Source: an uncultured Chitinophagaceae bacterium (GTDB taxonomy: Bacteria > Bacteroidota > Bacteroidia > Chitinophagales > Chitinophagaceae). Taken from it: a DNA stretch of 7,472 bases. The notes under the pieces are model-generated. The model ran no database searches. It saw only the letters and a program-made list of their open reading frames with translations, and was not told the origin of the DNA. Positions 1 to 6,445 of the stretch are shown piece after piece. A program made the position numbers and the translations under genes. The number at the start of each line of letters is the position of its first letter. Within the stretch, counting starts at the first letter, position 1. Location of the stretch: contig CAMPGG010000165.1 of the NCBI GenBank assembly GCA_946885335.1, forward strand, positions 1 to 7,472, given 5' to 3'.

Positions 1-496
1 TACCTTGCATAGGAAAAGGTCTTTCCCTGATCAGGTAAGAAGTATCTGACCTAAAAATACTTAAGGGTTCAATATTGTAAACATTCACAGTATGAGGTAA
101 AGTACTGTCGCCATAAGTTCCGCGATAATTCATTACCAATACGACAGAATCGATAAAGATTTTATCACTGGCAGCATCGAAGCGGAAAGGATAAACTGTT
201 GGAGAAAAACCAGCAAAAATAGTAGCCTTGGTTTTTCCAAATAATGGATCGTCGTTGATCTCCCCTAAATAATTGATCAGCGATACTGTTGAACGGGTTG
301 AATCATCAAGAATTGAAAAAATACCATTATAAGTTTCTACTTCAAGTATTGTATCAAATGTTGAAATATTGTCTACTGCTGGGATCAGGTCGCCACCTAA
401 TGTGGTTGCATCATTGATTTTAGAACAGGATGAAAGAACGAGGATAAAGCTGAGAAATAAAATGCCGGTCTGCAGGACAGAAAATTTGTTCTTCAC
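1..496 (-). CDS. DUF4270-like lipoprotein, N-terminal part (C-terminus outside window)
   Basis: 165 codons are visible, and the gene continues beyond the left edge. The start is a GTG at 496-494, and it is well constrained because in-frame stops (TAATAA) lie two codons upstream. The N-terminus is a lipoprotein signal peptide: a short basic start (K2, K4), a hydrophobic stretch of about residues 7-21, and a lipobox L-S-S-C with the lipidated cysteine at residue 24. Shortly after follow LGGDLIPAVDN, a TFDT motif and an acidic D-D, and later INDDPLFGKTKA. This pattern resembles DUF4270 proteins, a family of unknown function found in Bacteroidota. The mature part looks beta-rich and has no membrane segment. 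It should be an envelope lipoprotein; inner versus outer membrane placement cannot be decided. It lies 64 nt downstream of the GT5-like gene on the same strand and is probably co-transcribed with it. The family call comes from recognition of the motif pattern, not from a search. Confidence 0.78.
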   Translation of the reverse strand, partial: MKNKFSVLQTGILFLSFILVLSSCSKINDATTLGGDLIPAVDNISTFDTILEVETYNGIFSILDDSTRSTVSLINYLGEINDDPLFGKTKATIFAGFSPTVYPFRFDAASDKIFIDSVVLVMNYRGTYGDSTLPHTVNVYNIEPLSIFRSDTSYLIRERPFPMQG

Positions 497-560
497 AAAT
501 ACTTATTAAAAATGATGGTTAATAGATTGTAGTTAAAATAAAAATTAAACAAGGTTCAAT

Positions 561-1376
561 TTACTTGTCGGCAAGGTCGCTATACAACTGTAAATAGTCT
601 GTTAAATCTGATTCTGCGTTATATGGTAAAGTCTTCTTTCCTCTCACTTTGGAAAACGCATCAACCAATGTTTTATCTGTTTTTTCAGCACCAAAAGTAA
701 TGGCATCGGCATAAGTTGCGGCACCCTTAAACATAGCGGTGTTGGTACCTTCTTTATATGCCTCCAAATCCTTTTCCTTTATTGAAGTATGGATCAAAGC
801 TTTTTTTACGAAATCACTGCCAAGCTTTTCTTTGAATGTGTTTTGACCAATTGTGTAAACAATTTTACTATGGGAGAAAACCGGCTCTTTCTTATAAACA
901 GTTTTCAGATAAGCGGGAATTAATCCTGACATCCAGCCGCTGCAATGAATAACATCCGGGGGCCATCCAAATTTCTTTACTGTTTCTAAGGCACCTTTAC
1001 AAAAGAAAATCGTTCTCAGGCCATTATCCTCAAACCATTTATCATTTTCATCGTGCAGAATATATTTTCTTTTAAAAAGATCTTCATTATCCAAAAAATA
1101 AACCTGCAACCTGGCATTAGGTAAAGAAGCTACTTTAATTTGTAATGGAAGATCTTCATTATCGACTGAAACATTAATACCAGACAATCTTACAACCTCG
1201 TGTAAACGATGTCTCCTTTCATTAATGGTGCCGAAACGGGGCATAATACACCTTACCTCAAACCCTGTGTCATTCGAACGTATCGCCAGTTTATTCACTA
1301 TTTCCGAGAACTCAGTCAACTCCAGGTATGGAGACATTTCATTCGCAATAAATAAAATTCTTTTCTTTGCAGACAT
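561..1376 (-). CDS. Short glycogen/starch synthase-like protein (GT5 N-terminal domain only)
   Basis: A 271-residue protein resembling the N-terminal Rossmann-like lobe of GT5 glycogen synthase: KRILFIANEMSPY at 5-17, MPRFGTINERR at 45-55, VYFLDNEDLFKRK at 92-104, DVIHCSGWMSGL at 141-152 and IVYTIGQNTF at 172-181. Full GlgA is about 480 residues, so the C-terminal GT1-type lobe that forms half of the active site is absent. The ADP-glucose-binding K-x-G-G-L of GlgA is replaced by ELTEF (19-23). The usual H-D-W-H is S-G-W-M (146-149), and the conserved H-N after Y-T-I is G-Q. Short proteins of this type occur elsewhere in Bacteroidota, so this looks like a family trait and not a fresh truncation. 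Automatic annotation would call it glycogen synthase, but glucan synthesis by this protein alone is doubtful. There is no signal peptide, so it should be cytoplasmic. It is divergent from panC and upstream of the lipoprotein gene. The ATG at 1376 is the natural start, immediately before the first beta strand. Confidence 0.85.
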   Translation of the reverse strand: MSAKKRILFIANEMSPYLELTEFSEIVNKLAIRSNDTGFEVRCIMPRFGTINERRHRLHEVVRLSGINVSVDNEDLPLQIKVASLPNARLQVYFLDNEDLFKRKYILHDENDKWFEDNGLRTIFFCKGALETVKKFGWPPDVIHCSGWMSGLIPAYLKTVYKKEPVFSHSKIVYTIGQNTFKEKLGSDFVKKALIHTSIKEKDLEAYKEGTNTAMFKGAATYADAITFGAEKTDKTLVDAFSKVRGKKTLPYNAESDLTDYLQLYSDLADK

Positions 1377-1478
1377 GTATCACAATTTGGTGAGCCTTAT
1401 TTTTAGGTTGGCGAAGGTAACCAATTTTATCCTTATTTCGCACCTTATTGCATCATACCAAACGAATTCTGCTTCATT
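1377..1478. promoter_or_regulatory. Divergent intergenic region, putative promoters for GT5-like gene and panC
   Basis: These 102 bases separate two divergent start codons, so promoters for both directions must lie here or within the flanking genes. On the minus strand TACCTTCG (1419-1412) matches 7 of 8 positions of the Bacteroidota -7 box TAnnTTTG, but I find no TTG at the expected upstream distance. On the plus strand TTG at 1408-1410 is followed after 22 nt by TTATTTCG (1433-1440), a weaker 6-of-8 match. The two candidates overlap, so the directions might compete. Neither start codon has a recognisable Shine-Dalgarno sequence. The region-level call is logical; the individual boxes are tentative. 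Confidence 0.4.
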
Positions 1479-2336
1479 ATGATCCTTATTAAAACGGCTT
1501 CAACACTTCGCCTCTACCTGTCTGATCAAAAGAAAAAAGGCTTGCAAATCGGCTTTATTCCTACCATGGGAGCCTTGCATGAAGGACATATTTCTTTAAT
1601 TAAACAGTCTCTTGATAATGGAGACATTCCTGTTTGCAGCATTTTTGTCAATCCCACACAATTCAATGATATAAAGGATTTCAGGCAATACCCGGTAACC
1701 GTAGACCAGGATATTTTATTGCTGGAGAAGGCAGGCTGTGAAGCCCTTTTTCTACCATCAGTAAACGAAATTTATCCTGATGGCTTTGAAAACGATACCC
1801 ATTATGAGTTGGGTTACCTGGGTTCAATTTTGGAGGGAGCCTATCGCCCGGGGCATTTCCAGGGTGTTTGCCAGGTTATGGAAAAATTGTTAAAAATTGT
1901 TATGCCCGATCATTTATACCTGGGACAAAAAGATTACCAGCAATGTAAGATCATAACATTATTGATTAAACAAATGGGTTTGTATGAAAAGATAAAAGTT
2001 GAAATCTGCCCAACCCTCCGCGAACCCGATGGACTGGCCATGAGCAGCAGGAACAGGCGCATCAGCCAGGAAGCTCGCCAAAATGCCGATGGTATTTACC
2101 TTGCTTTGACGCATATTAAAAACCATTTGAAGCCCGGCCCGGTCGAAAATATTTTAAATGAAGCCCGGGAAATATTAATGCAAAAGAATTTTGAATTGGA
2201 TTACCTCGCAGTTGCAGATGCAGACAGCCTTGAAATTTTAACAGCATACCTGCATGGACGTTCATTGGTAGCTTTAACTGCCGCCACTTACGACGAAGTA
2301 AGACTGATTGATAACATGTTACTAAACCAGGATTGA
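1479..2336 (+). CDS. panC: Pantothenate synthetase (pantoate--beta-alanine ligase)
   Basis: The enzyme condenses pantoate with beta-alanine using ATP, through a pantoyl-adenylate intermediate, to give pantothenate, the precursor of coenzyme A. It is cytoplasmic. The protein is 285 residues, the normal family length. The nucleotidyltransferase signature [10 protein letters not shown] is at 28-37, with the two ATP-binding histidines at 34 and 37. Further hallmarks are IFVNPTQFN at 55-63, RPGHFQGV at 123-130, YLGQKDYQQ at 147-155 and MSSRNRRIS at 188-196, which is the KMSKS-like loop of this family. All expected binding motifs are intact. The ATG at 1479 puts the HxGH region at the usual residue numbers. 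It is the first gene of the plus-strand series; panD, which makes its beta-alanine substrate, starts 37 nt after its stop. Confidence 0.97.
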   Translation: MILIKTASTLRLYLSDQKKKGLQIGFIPTMGALHEGHISLIKQSLDNGDIPVCSIFVNPTQFNDIKDFRQYPVTVDQDILLLEKAGCEALFLPSVNEIYPDGFENDTHYELGYLGSILEGAYRPGHFQGVCQVMEKLLKIVMPDHLYLGQKDYQQCKIITLLIKQMGLYEKIKVEICPTLREPDGLAMSSRNRRISQEARQNADGIYLALTHIKNHLKPGPVENILNEAREILMQKNFELDYLAVADADSLEILTAYLHGRSLVALTAATYDEVRLIDNMLLNQD

Positions 2337-2366
2337 TTTTCAAATACTTCAGAATATTTACCTTTG
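2333..2366 (+). promoter_or_regulatory. Putative panD promoter (TTG ... TACCTTTG)
   Basis: TACCTTTG at 2359-2366 is an exact match to the Bacteroidota -7 consensus TAnnTTTG. A TTG at 2333-2335, overlapping the end of panC, could serve as the -33 element with a spacer of 23 nt, at the long end of the accepted range. Transcription would begin about 4-7 nt after the -7 box, almost at the panD ATG (2374), giving a leaderless or nearly leaderless mRNA. The match is seen directly; promoter activity is inferred. Confidence 0.5.
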
Positions 2367-2373
2367 CCCGCTT

Positions 2374-2718
2374 ATGCAAATACAGATCCTGAAATCTAAG
2401 ATCCATCGTGCTGTGATCACAGAAGCAAACCTTCATTATGTTGGCAGTTTAACCCTTGATGAAGATATGATGGACGCTGCCAATATTATTGAAAATGAAA
2501 AAGTACAGGTGGTGAATGTGAATAATGGTGAAAGACTGGAAACATATGTTATTACCGGTAAAAGAGGTTCCGGTATTTGTTGCCTGAATGGGCCTGCTGC
2601 CCGCCGGGGAATGACAGGAGATGTGATCGTAATTATTTCTTATGCCTTGATGGATTTTGAAAAAGCAAAAGATTTTAAACCCTGGCTTGTTTTTCCAAAA
2701 GAAGGAAATAAGGTGTAG
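2374..2718 (+). CDS. panD: Aspartate 1-decarboxylase (pyruvoyl-dependent)
   Basis: This enzyme decarboxylates L-aspartate to beta-alanine, the amine substrate of PanC. It is made as a proenzyme that cleaves itself between Gly24 and Ser25 to give a small beta chain and an alpha chain carrying an N-terminal pyruvoyl group. The sequence shows H-Y-V-G-S at 21-25, so the processing site has the canonical residue numbers. Lys9, Arg54 (in NGER) and Tyr58 are at the positions expected for the active site. LNGPAARRG at 71-79 is the conserved substrate-binding and oligomer-interface segment. At 114 residues the length is slightly below that of the E. coli enzyme but complete. The ATG at 2374 is fixed by the position of the cleavage site. 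There is no Shine-Dalgarno sequence; a -7-like box lies only 7 nt before the ATG. I see no partner PanZ-like gene in the window. Confidence 0.97.
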   Translation: MQIQILKSKIHRAVITEANLHYVGSLTLDEDMMDAANIIENEKVQVVNVNNGERLETYVITGKRGSGICCLNGPAARRGMTGDVIVIISYALMDFEKAKDFKPWLVFPKEGNKV

Positions 2719-2724
2719 GTTTAG

Positions 2725-2739
2725 CTGTTTTGAAAACAG
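2725..2739. repeat. Short perfect inverted repeat after panD
   Basis: CTGTTTT and AAAACAG flank a single central G. As RNA this can fold to a stem of about 6 bp with a 3-nt loop, extendable by one wobble pair and one A-U pair, and it is followed by TTTT (2740-2743). It starts 6 nt after the panD stop codon. It could be a weak intrinsic terminator or attenuator between panD and the membrane protein gene, or an operator-like dyad. The stem is short and AT-rich, so termination would be inefficient. Its function is unknown. Confidence 0.3.
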
Positions 2740-2795
2740 TTTTAAACTAACGGTCTTAAATTGTGTTGATAAATTCAACCGGCTTTATTTCCTGA

Positions 2796-3809
2796 ATGAA
2801 AAAAAAGATCATCACCATATTCCAGTACACCTTCTTCTTTTTACTGGGCGTATTATTTGTCTGGCTCACAATTAAAGATGTAAACCAGGAACAATGGGAA
2901 AGCATTAAAAATGCTGTTGTCAATGCCCGTCACTGGATATTTATCCCTGTAATTTTATTGTTGATTTTAAGTCACCTGAGCCGTGCATTACGCTGGAAAA
3001 TTTTAATGGAACCATTGGGTTATAAACCATCCACTTTCAATACATTTTCCGCGGTAATGATCGGTTATCTTGTTAATGCCGGGGTTCCCCGCCTTGGTGA
3101 AGTGGTAAAATGCACACTCCTTTCCCGTTATGAAAATGTGAGGGCTGATAAATTGATCGGTACTATCGTTGTAGAAAGAGCATTTGACGCCTTATGCCTG
3201 GTGATCGTTTTTATTTTCGCGTTATTGATGGAAGGCGATGTTATTGGTGACTATACTTATTCTCTTTTTCAATCCTTCTTCAGCGATCAAACCGGCAACA
3301 TCTCTATTTTAAAAATAGTGGTCTTTTTGATTTCCATCGTCGCAATCATATCTGTAATTTCATTTTTATTAAAAAGGTTTGGCCACCTTGATTTTATATT
3401 TAAGATCAAAAATGTGATCTATGGTATTTGGCTCGGGTTAAACAGTTTCCGGTTTATCAAAAACAAGATGGCCTTTTTGCTGCATACTATTTTCATCTGG
3501 GCTATGTACTTGTTAAGTTCAACTGCCGGGTTGTATGCATTAAAAGAAACCGATCACCTGGGGATTGGTGCAGGGCTGGCGACATTAGCAATCGGTAGCG
3601 TAGGCATGATCGTTACTCCCGGAGGTATTGGCGCTTACCCATGGCTGATAGAAAAGTTAATGGGTCTTTACCAGGTGAGTCCCAGCACAGGAAAAGCGCT
3701 GGGTTGGTTATTATGGTCGGCACAAACAGTTATCATCCTGGTAGTGGGTGTAATTTGTCTTGCATTGATAGCCTCATACAATAAAAACAGAAAAAATGAA
3801 AGCGTCTGA
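2796..3809 (+). CDS. YbhN/LPG-synthase TM-domain family integral membrane protein (flippase-like)
   Basis: A 337-residue polytopic inner-membrane protein with about eight hydrophobic segments, near residues 8-26, 46-64, 83-98, 127-145, 171-192, 225-247, 255-276 and 301-326. It has both signatures of the lysylphosphatidylglycerol synthase transmembrane/UPF0104 family: the GVPRLGEVVKC segment (96-106) followed by IVVERAFD (124-131), and VTPGGIGAYP (273-282). The C-terminal aminoacyl-transfer domain of MprF is missing, so it should not make lysyl-lipid. In MprF this membrane part moves lipids across the membrane, so lipid or lipid-linked substrate transport is a reasonable but unproven role. The ATG at 2796 gives a basic start (K2-K4) and then the first helix. 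The gene begins 77 nt after panD and overlaps rfaE2 by 14 nt, which links it to envelope glycolipid metabolism. The family call is firm; the substrate is unknown. Confidence 0.88.
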   Translation: MKKKIITIFQYTFFFLLGVLFVWLTIKDVNQEQWESIKNAVVNARHWIFIPVILLLILSHLSRALRWKILMEPLGYKPSTFNTFSAVMIGYLVNAGVPRLGEVVKCTLLSRYENVRADKLIGTIVVERAFDALCLVIVFIFALLMEGDVIGDYTYSLFQSFFSDQTGNISILKIVVFLISIVAIISVISFLLKRFGHLDFIFKIKNVIYGIWLGLNSFRFIKNKMAFLLHTIFIWAMYLLSSTAGLYALKETDHLGIGAGLATLAIGSVGMIVTPGGIGAYPWLIEKLMGLYQVSPSTGKALGWLLWSAQTVIILVVGVICLALIASYNKNRKNESV

Positions 3810-4284
3810 ATTAATTCAACAAAAGATTTTCACATTAACTGATCTGCAAAAATTAATTTTTCAATGGAAATATTTTGGAAAAACGTTTGCTTTCACCAAT
3901 GGTTGTTTTGATATTCTTCACCAGGGACATATATTTTCATTAACCAAAGCCGCTTCTGAAGCGGATTATTTAATTGTAGGATTAAACAGCGATAAATCTG
4001 TTGAAAGATTAAAAGGACCCGGAAGGCCGGTTAACCCGCAGGAATCAAGAGCCATTGTTTTGGCTTCATTGGTAATGGTTGATGCTGTTATTATTTTTGA
4101 GGAAGACACCCCGTTAAACCTTGTTAAAGCACTATTACCAGATGTGATGGTTAAAGGAGGCGATTACCGGGTTAATGAAATTGCCGGCGCCGGTGAAGTT
4201 ATTGCGGCGGGAGGAAGAGTCGTCATCAATCCAATTCTCGAAGGGTTTTCTACCACCAGCATTATTGAACGGGCAAAAAAATGA
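3796..4284 (+). CDS. rfaE2: D-glycero-beta-D-manno-heptose 1-phosphate adenylyltransferase (stand-alone)
   Basis: A nucleotidyltransferase that uses ATP to convert heptose 1-phosphate to ADP-D-glycero-beta-D-manno-heptose, the donor precursor for the LPS inner core and other heptose glycans. It acts in the cytoplasm. The 162 residues match the C-terminal domain of the bifunctional E. coli HldE; the kinase domain is absent and must be encoded elsewhere. The signature FTNGCFDILHQGH spans 33-45 (the cytidylyltransferase-like HxGH is H42-H45). VGLNSDKSV is at 61-69, LKGPGRPVNP at 72-81, VKGGDY at 119-124 and the STTSII substrate loop at 152-157. The ATG at 3796 overlaps the upstream membrane-protein stop by 14 nt and leaves a typical 30-residue lead-in before the first strand. 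The related GlyCTP/PanC-type fold could cause mis-assignment, but the LKG-GRPVN and GGDY motifs favour RfaE2. Confidence 0.94.
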   Translation: MKASELIQQKIFTLTDLQKLIFQWKYFGKTFAFTNGCFDILHQGHIFSLTKAASEADYLIVGLNSDKSVERLKGPGRPVNPQESRAIVLASLVMVDAVIIFEEDTPLNLVKALLPDVMVKGGDYRVNEIAGAGEVIAAGGRVVINPILEGFSTTSIIERAKK

Positions 4285-4351
4285 GGGCATGCTTTTTTGT
4301 ATATAAGGAGAAAAGTTTATAACCTCGTAAGATTTGATAATTACCTAAAAT

Positions 4352-6445
4352 ATGGTCACCACAAAACATAAAACAATTGTAAGAGATCTTAGCTGGCTGT
4401 CTTTTAATGCAAGGGTTTTACAGGAAGCTGCCGATCCCACCGTTCCCCTCCATGAACGGATACGTTTCCTGGGCATCCATTCAAATAATATGGATGAATT
4501 TTTTCGTGTTCGGGTAGCTGCATTAAAACGAATGACCCGGCTTGGCAATAAAGCCAATATGCATTTGGAAGATGAACCGGAAAAGATCTTAGAAGATATT
4601 CAAACAACGGTTTTAAACCAGATGGCTGAATTTACCCGGATCTGGGAAAACATCGTTGTAGAAATGGAGCAGGAAAATATATTCCTGGTAACAGAAGAAC
4701 AACTCAATGAAGAACAAAAAGAATTTGTTACTGATTTTTATGATGAAGAAGTAAGTCCCAATATTATTCCGTTGATGGTTGAAAGTATTCCAACATTTCC
4801 TTTGCTGCGGGATAAGTCTATTTTCCTGGGCGTGGTGATGTGGAAAAAAGACAGTGCTTTAAAAAGAAAATATGCATTGATTGAAGTGCCTACCCGGGTT
4901 ACAGGAAGATTTATTTTATTGCCTTCGCCGCAAGGTGAACATCATATCATTCTGGTAGAAGATATTATCAGGTATAACCTTCCGCAGATATTTTCATTTT
5001 TTGGTTACGATCAATACAAGTCGCACATATTTAAAGTAACCCGGGATGCGGAACTGGATATGGATACAGATATTTCCACTTCGGTCATTCAAAAATTGCA
5101 AAAAAGTTTAAAGAACCGAAGAAAAGGAAAACCCGTTCGCATGGTTTATGACCGGGAAATGGATGCAGGACTTTTGGAATACCTGATCAGAAGAATGAAT
5201 CTCACCCGGAGAGATAACCTGATTCCTGGTGGTCGCATTCACAACTTCAGGCATTTTATGGATTTCCCTGAACATATTTTCAGGCATAAAAGTGAACGCC
5301 GTAAACCATTCGATCATCCACTGTTCACTGAAGGTTTACGGGTAACTGATATCGTACTGCAGAAGGATGTGATGCTTCATTTTCCTTATCACTCATTTAA
5401 CCCTGTGATAGACCTGCTGAGAGAATCGGCTATTGATCCGGATGTTACAACTATTAAAATAACCTGTTACAGGTTGGCCAGCCAGTCTAAAATCATTAAT
5501 GCCCTGATCAATGCCGTTAGAAATGGCAAACTGGTAGTGGTTGTTTTGGAACTCAGGGCCCGGTTTGATGAAGAAGCAAACCTTGAATGGAAAGACAGGC
5601 TGGAAGATGAAGGTGTAAAAGTGATCATCGGTCCGCCTAACATGAAAGTACATGCGAAAATCTGCCTCATTAAAAAAAGGATCAATGAACACACTACGCA
5701 TTATGGTTTTGTAAGTACAGGAAACCTGAATGAAAAAACAGCCAAAATTTATGCGGATCATTGCATGTTAACATCGCAGCGCAATATTATGGCAGACGTA
5801 AACCGGATGTTTAATTACCTGGAGAATCACAAAGCAGGCACCCAATTTTTAAAAGAATGTAAAACGCTGATACCAAGTCCGGTTAGTGCCCGCAAGGAAA
5901 TACTGAAACTGATTAACACTGAAATCAAACATGCAAATAATAAAAGACCAGCTTCGATTACATTGAAGATGAACTCACTTTCTGATGAGCAATTAATATT
6001 AAAACTGACAGAAGCTGCCCGTGCGGGAGTAGAACTAAAATTAGTTATCCGCGGTATTTTTTGCATGTTCTCGCAAAGTAAAAAATATAAAAAGCCTGTT
6101 ACGGCAATCAGCATTGTGGATGAATACCTGGAACATGCCAGGATATGGGTATTTCACAATGATGGTAAAGAGAAAGTTTATATATCTTCGGCAGACTGGA
6201 TGGTTCGAAATCTTGATCACCGGGTAGAAGCAACCATCCCGGTTTTGGAAGAAGATTTAAAAGAAGAACTTAAAGATATCCTGAACATACAGTTAAGTGA
6301 TAATGTAAAAGCACGTTTATTGGATAACAACCTGAGTAACGAATATGTTAACTCGTATCAAAATGAAAGAGTGCGTTCACAAATTGAAACTTACCATTAC
6401 CTCTTTAAAAAAACTTTGATAGAAAGTGAGATTAGCAGCCATTGA
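4352..6445 (+). CDS. ppk1: Polyphosphate kinase 1
   Basis: It reversibly transfers the ATP gamma-phosphate onto a growing inorganic polyphosphate chain. The 697 residues match the family length. Domains in order: N domain (about 8-112, with LSWLSFNARVLQEA at 13-26 and SNNMDEF at 44-50), head domain (about 120-310), C1 (about 330-495) and C2 (about 503-685). The autophosphorylated histidine is H434 in KVHAKICLI (432-440). The second active-site histidine is H595 in YLEHARI. R374 and R404 fit the conserved active-site arginines, and RFDEEAN is at 404-410. SSADWMVRNLDHRVE is at 612-626. One stretch is odd: after the conserved R567-G568 the usual P/G/S/N-rich loop is replaced, without length change, by a lysine-rich one (573-582, including KKYKK). 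The 67-nt upstream gap holds no good SD at normal distance; an AAGGAG lies 41 nt before the ATG. The end overlaps ppx by 20 nt. Confidence 0.97.
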   Translation: MVTTKHKTIVRDLSWLSFNARVLQEAADPTVPLHERIRFLGIHSNNMDEFFRVRVAALKRMTRLGNKANMHLEDEPEKILEDIQTTVLNQMAEFTRIWENIVVEMEQENIFLVTEEQLNEEQKEFVTDFYDEEVSPNIIPLMVESIPTFPLLRDKSIFLGVVMWKKDSALKRKYALIEVPTRVTGRFILLPSPQGEHHIILVEDIIRYNLPQIFSFFGYDQYKSHIFKVTRDAELDMDTDISTSVIQKLQKSLKNRRKGKPVRMVYDREMDAGLLEYLIRRMNLTRRDNLIPGGRIHNFRHFMDFPEHIFRHKSERRKPFDHPLFTEGLRVTDIVLQKDVMLHFPYHSFNPVIDLLRESAIDPDVTTIKITCYRLASQSKIINALINAVRNGKLVVVVLELRARFDEEANLEWKDRLEDEGVKVIIGPPNMKVHAKICLIKKRINEHTTHYGFVSTGNLNEKTAKIYADHCMLTSQRNIMADVNRMFNYLENHKAGTQFLKECKTLIPSPVSARKEILKLINTEIKHANNKRPASITLKMNSLSDEQLILKLTEAARAGVELKLVIRGIFCMFSQSKKYKKPVTAISIVDEYLEHARIWVFHNDGKEKVYISSADWMVRNLDHRVEATIPVLEEDLKEELKDILNIQLSDNVKARLLDNNLSNEYVNSYQNERVRSQIETYHYLFKKTLIESEISSH

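Noticed and set aside
561..1376. Interpretation of the short GT5 protein as a recent truncation or frameshifted glgA
   Set aside because: The 64 nt after its stop hold no GT1-lobe remnant and lead straight into the lipoprotein gene, and the motif losses are spread through the protein, so it looks like a stable short family.
1225..1482. Plus-strand open frame of 85 codons across the divergent intergenic region
   Set aside because: It is mostly antisense to the clearly coding GT5-like gene, and its translation has no recognisable motif.
2449..2778. Minus-strand open frame of 109 codons opposite panD
   Set aside because: It is antisense to panD, which has every family motif, and has no independent coding signal.
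3950..3964. Perfect palindrome CCGCTTC-T-GAAGCGG
   Set aside because: It lies inside rfaE2 and is explained by the codons for an ordinary helix; one such 7-bp-arm palindrome is expected by chance in a window of this size.
4274..4299. Possible terminator at the end of rfaE2: CAAAAAA / TTTTTTG with an inner ATG / CAT pair
   Set aside because: The stem is nearly all A-T, has a 2-nt bulge, overlaps the rfaE2 stop codon, and is followed by TATAT and not a U-run after the stem, so it is a poor intrinsic terminator.
4305..4310. AAGGAG resembling a Shine-Dalgarno sequence
   Set aside because: It is 41 nt before the ppk1 ATG and no start codon lies at 5-10 nt from it; SD use is also generally weak in Bacteroidota.
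4297..4327. Possible ppk1 promoter: TTG, 20 nt, TAACCTCG
   Set aside because: The spacing is suitable but the -7 box matches only 6 of 8 positions of TAnnTTTG, which is expected often by chance in AT-rich sequence.
5393..5761. Minus-strand open frame of 122 codons inside ppk1
   Set aside because: It lies wholly antisense to the conserved C1 domain of ppk1; its composition is that of a reverse-frame shadow.
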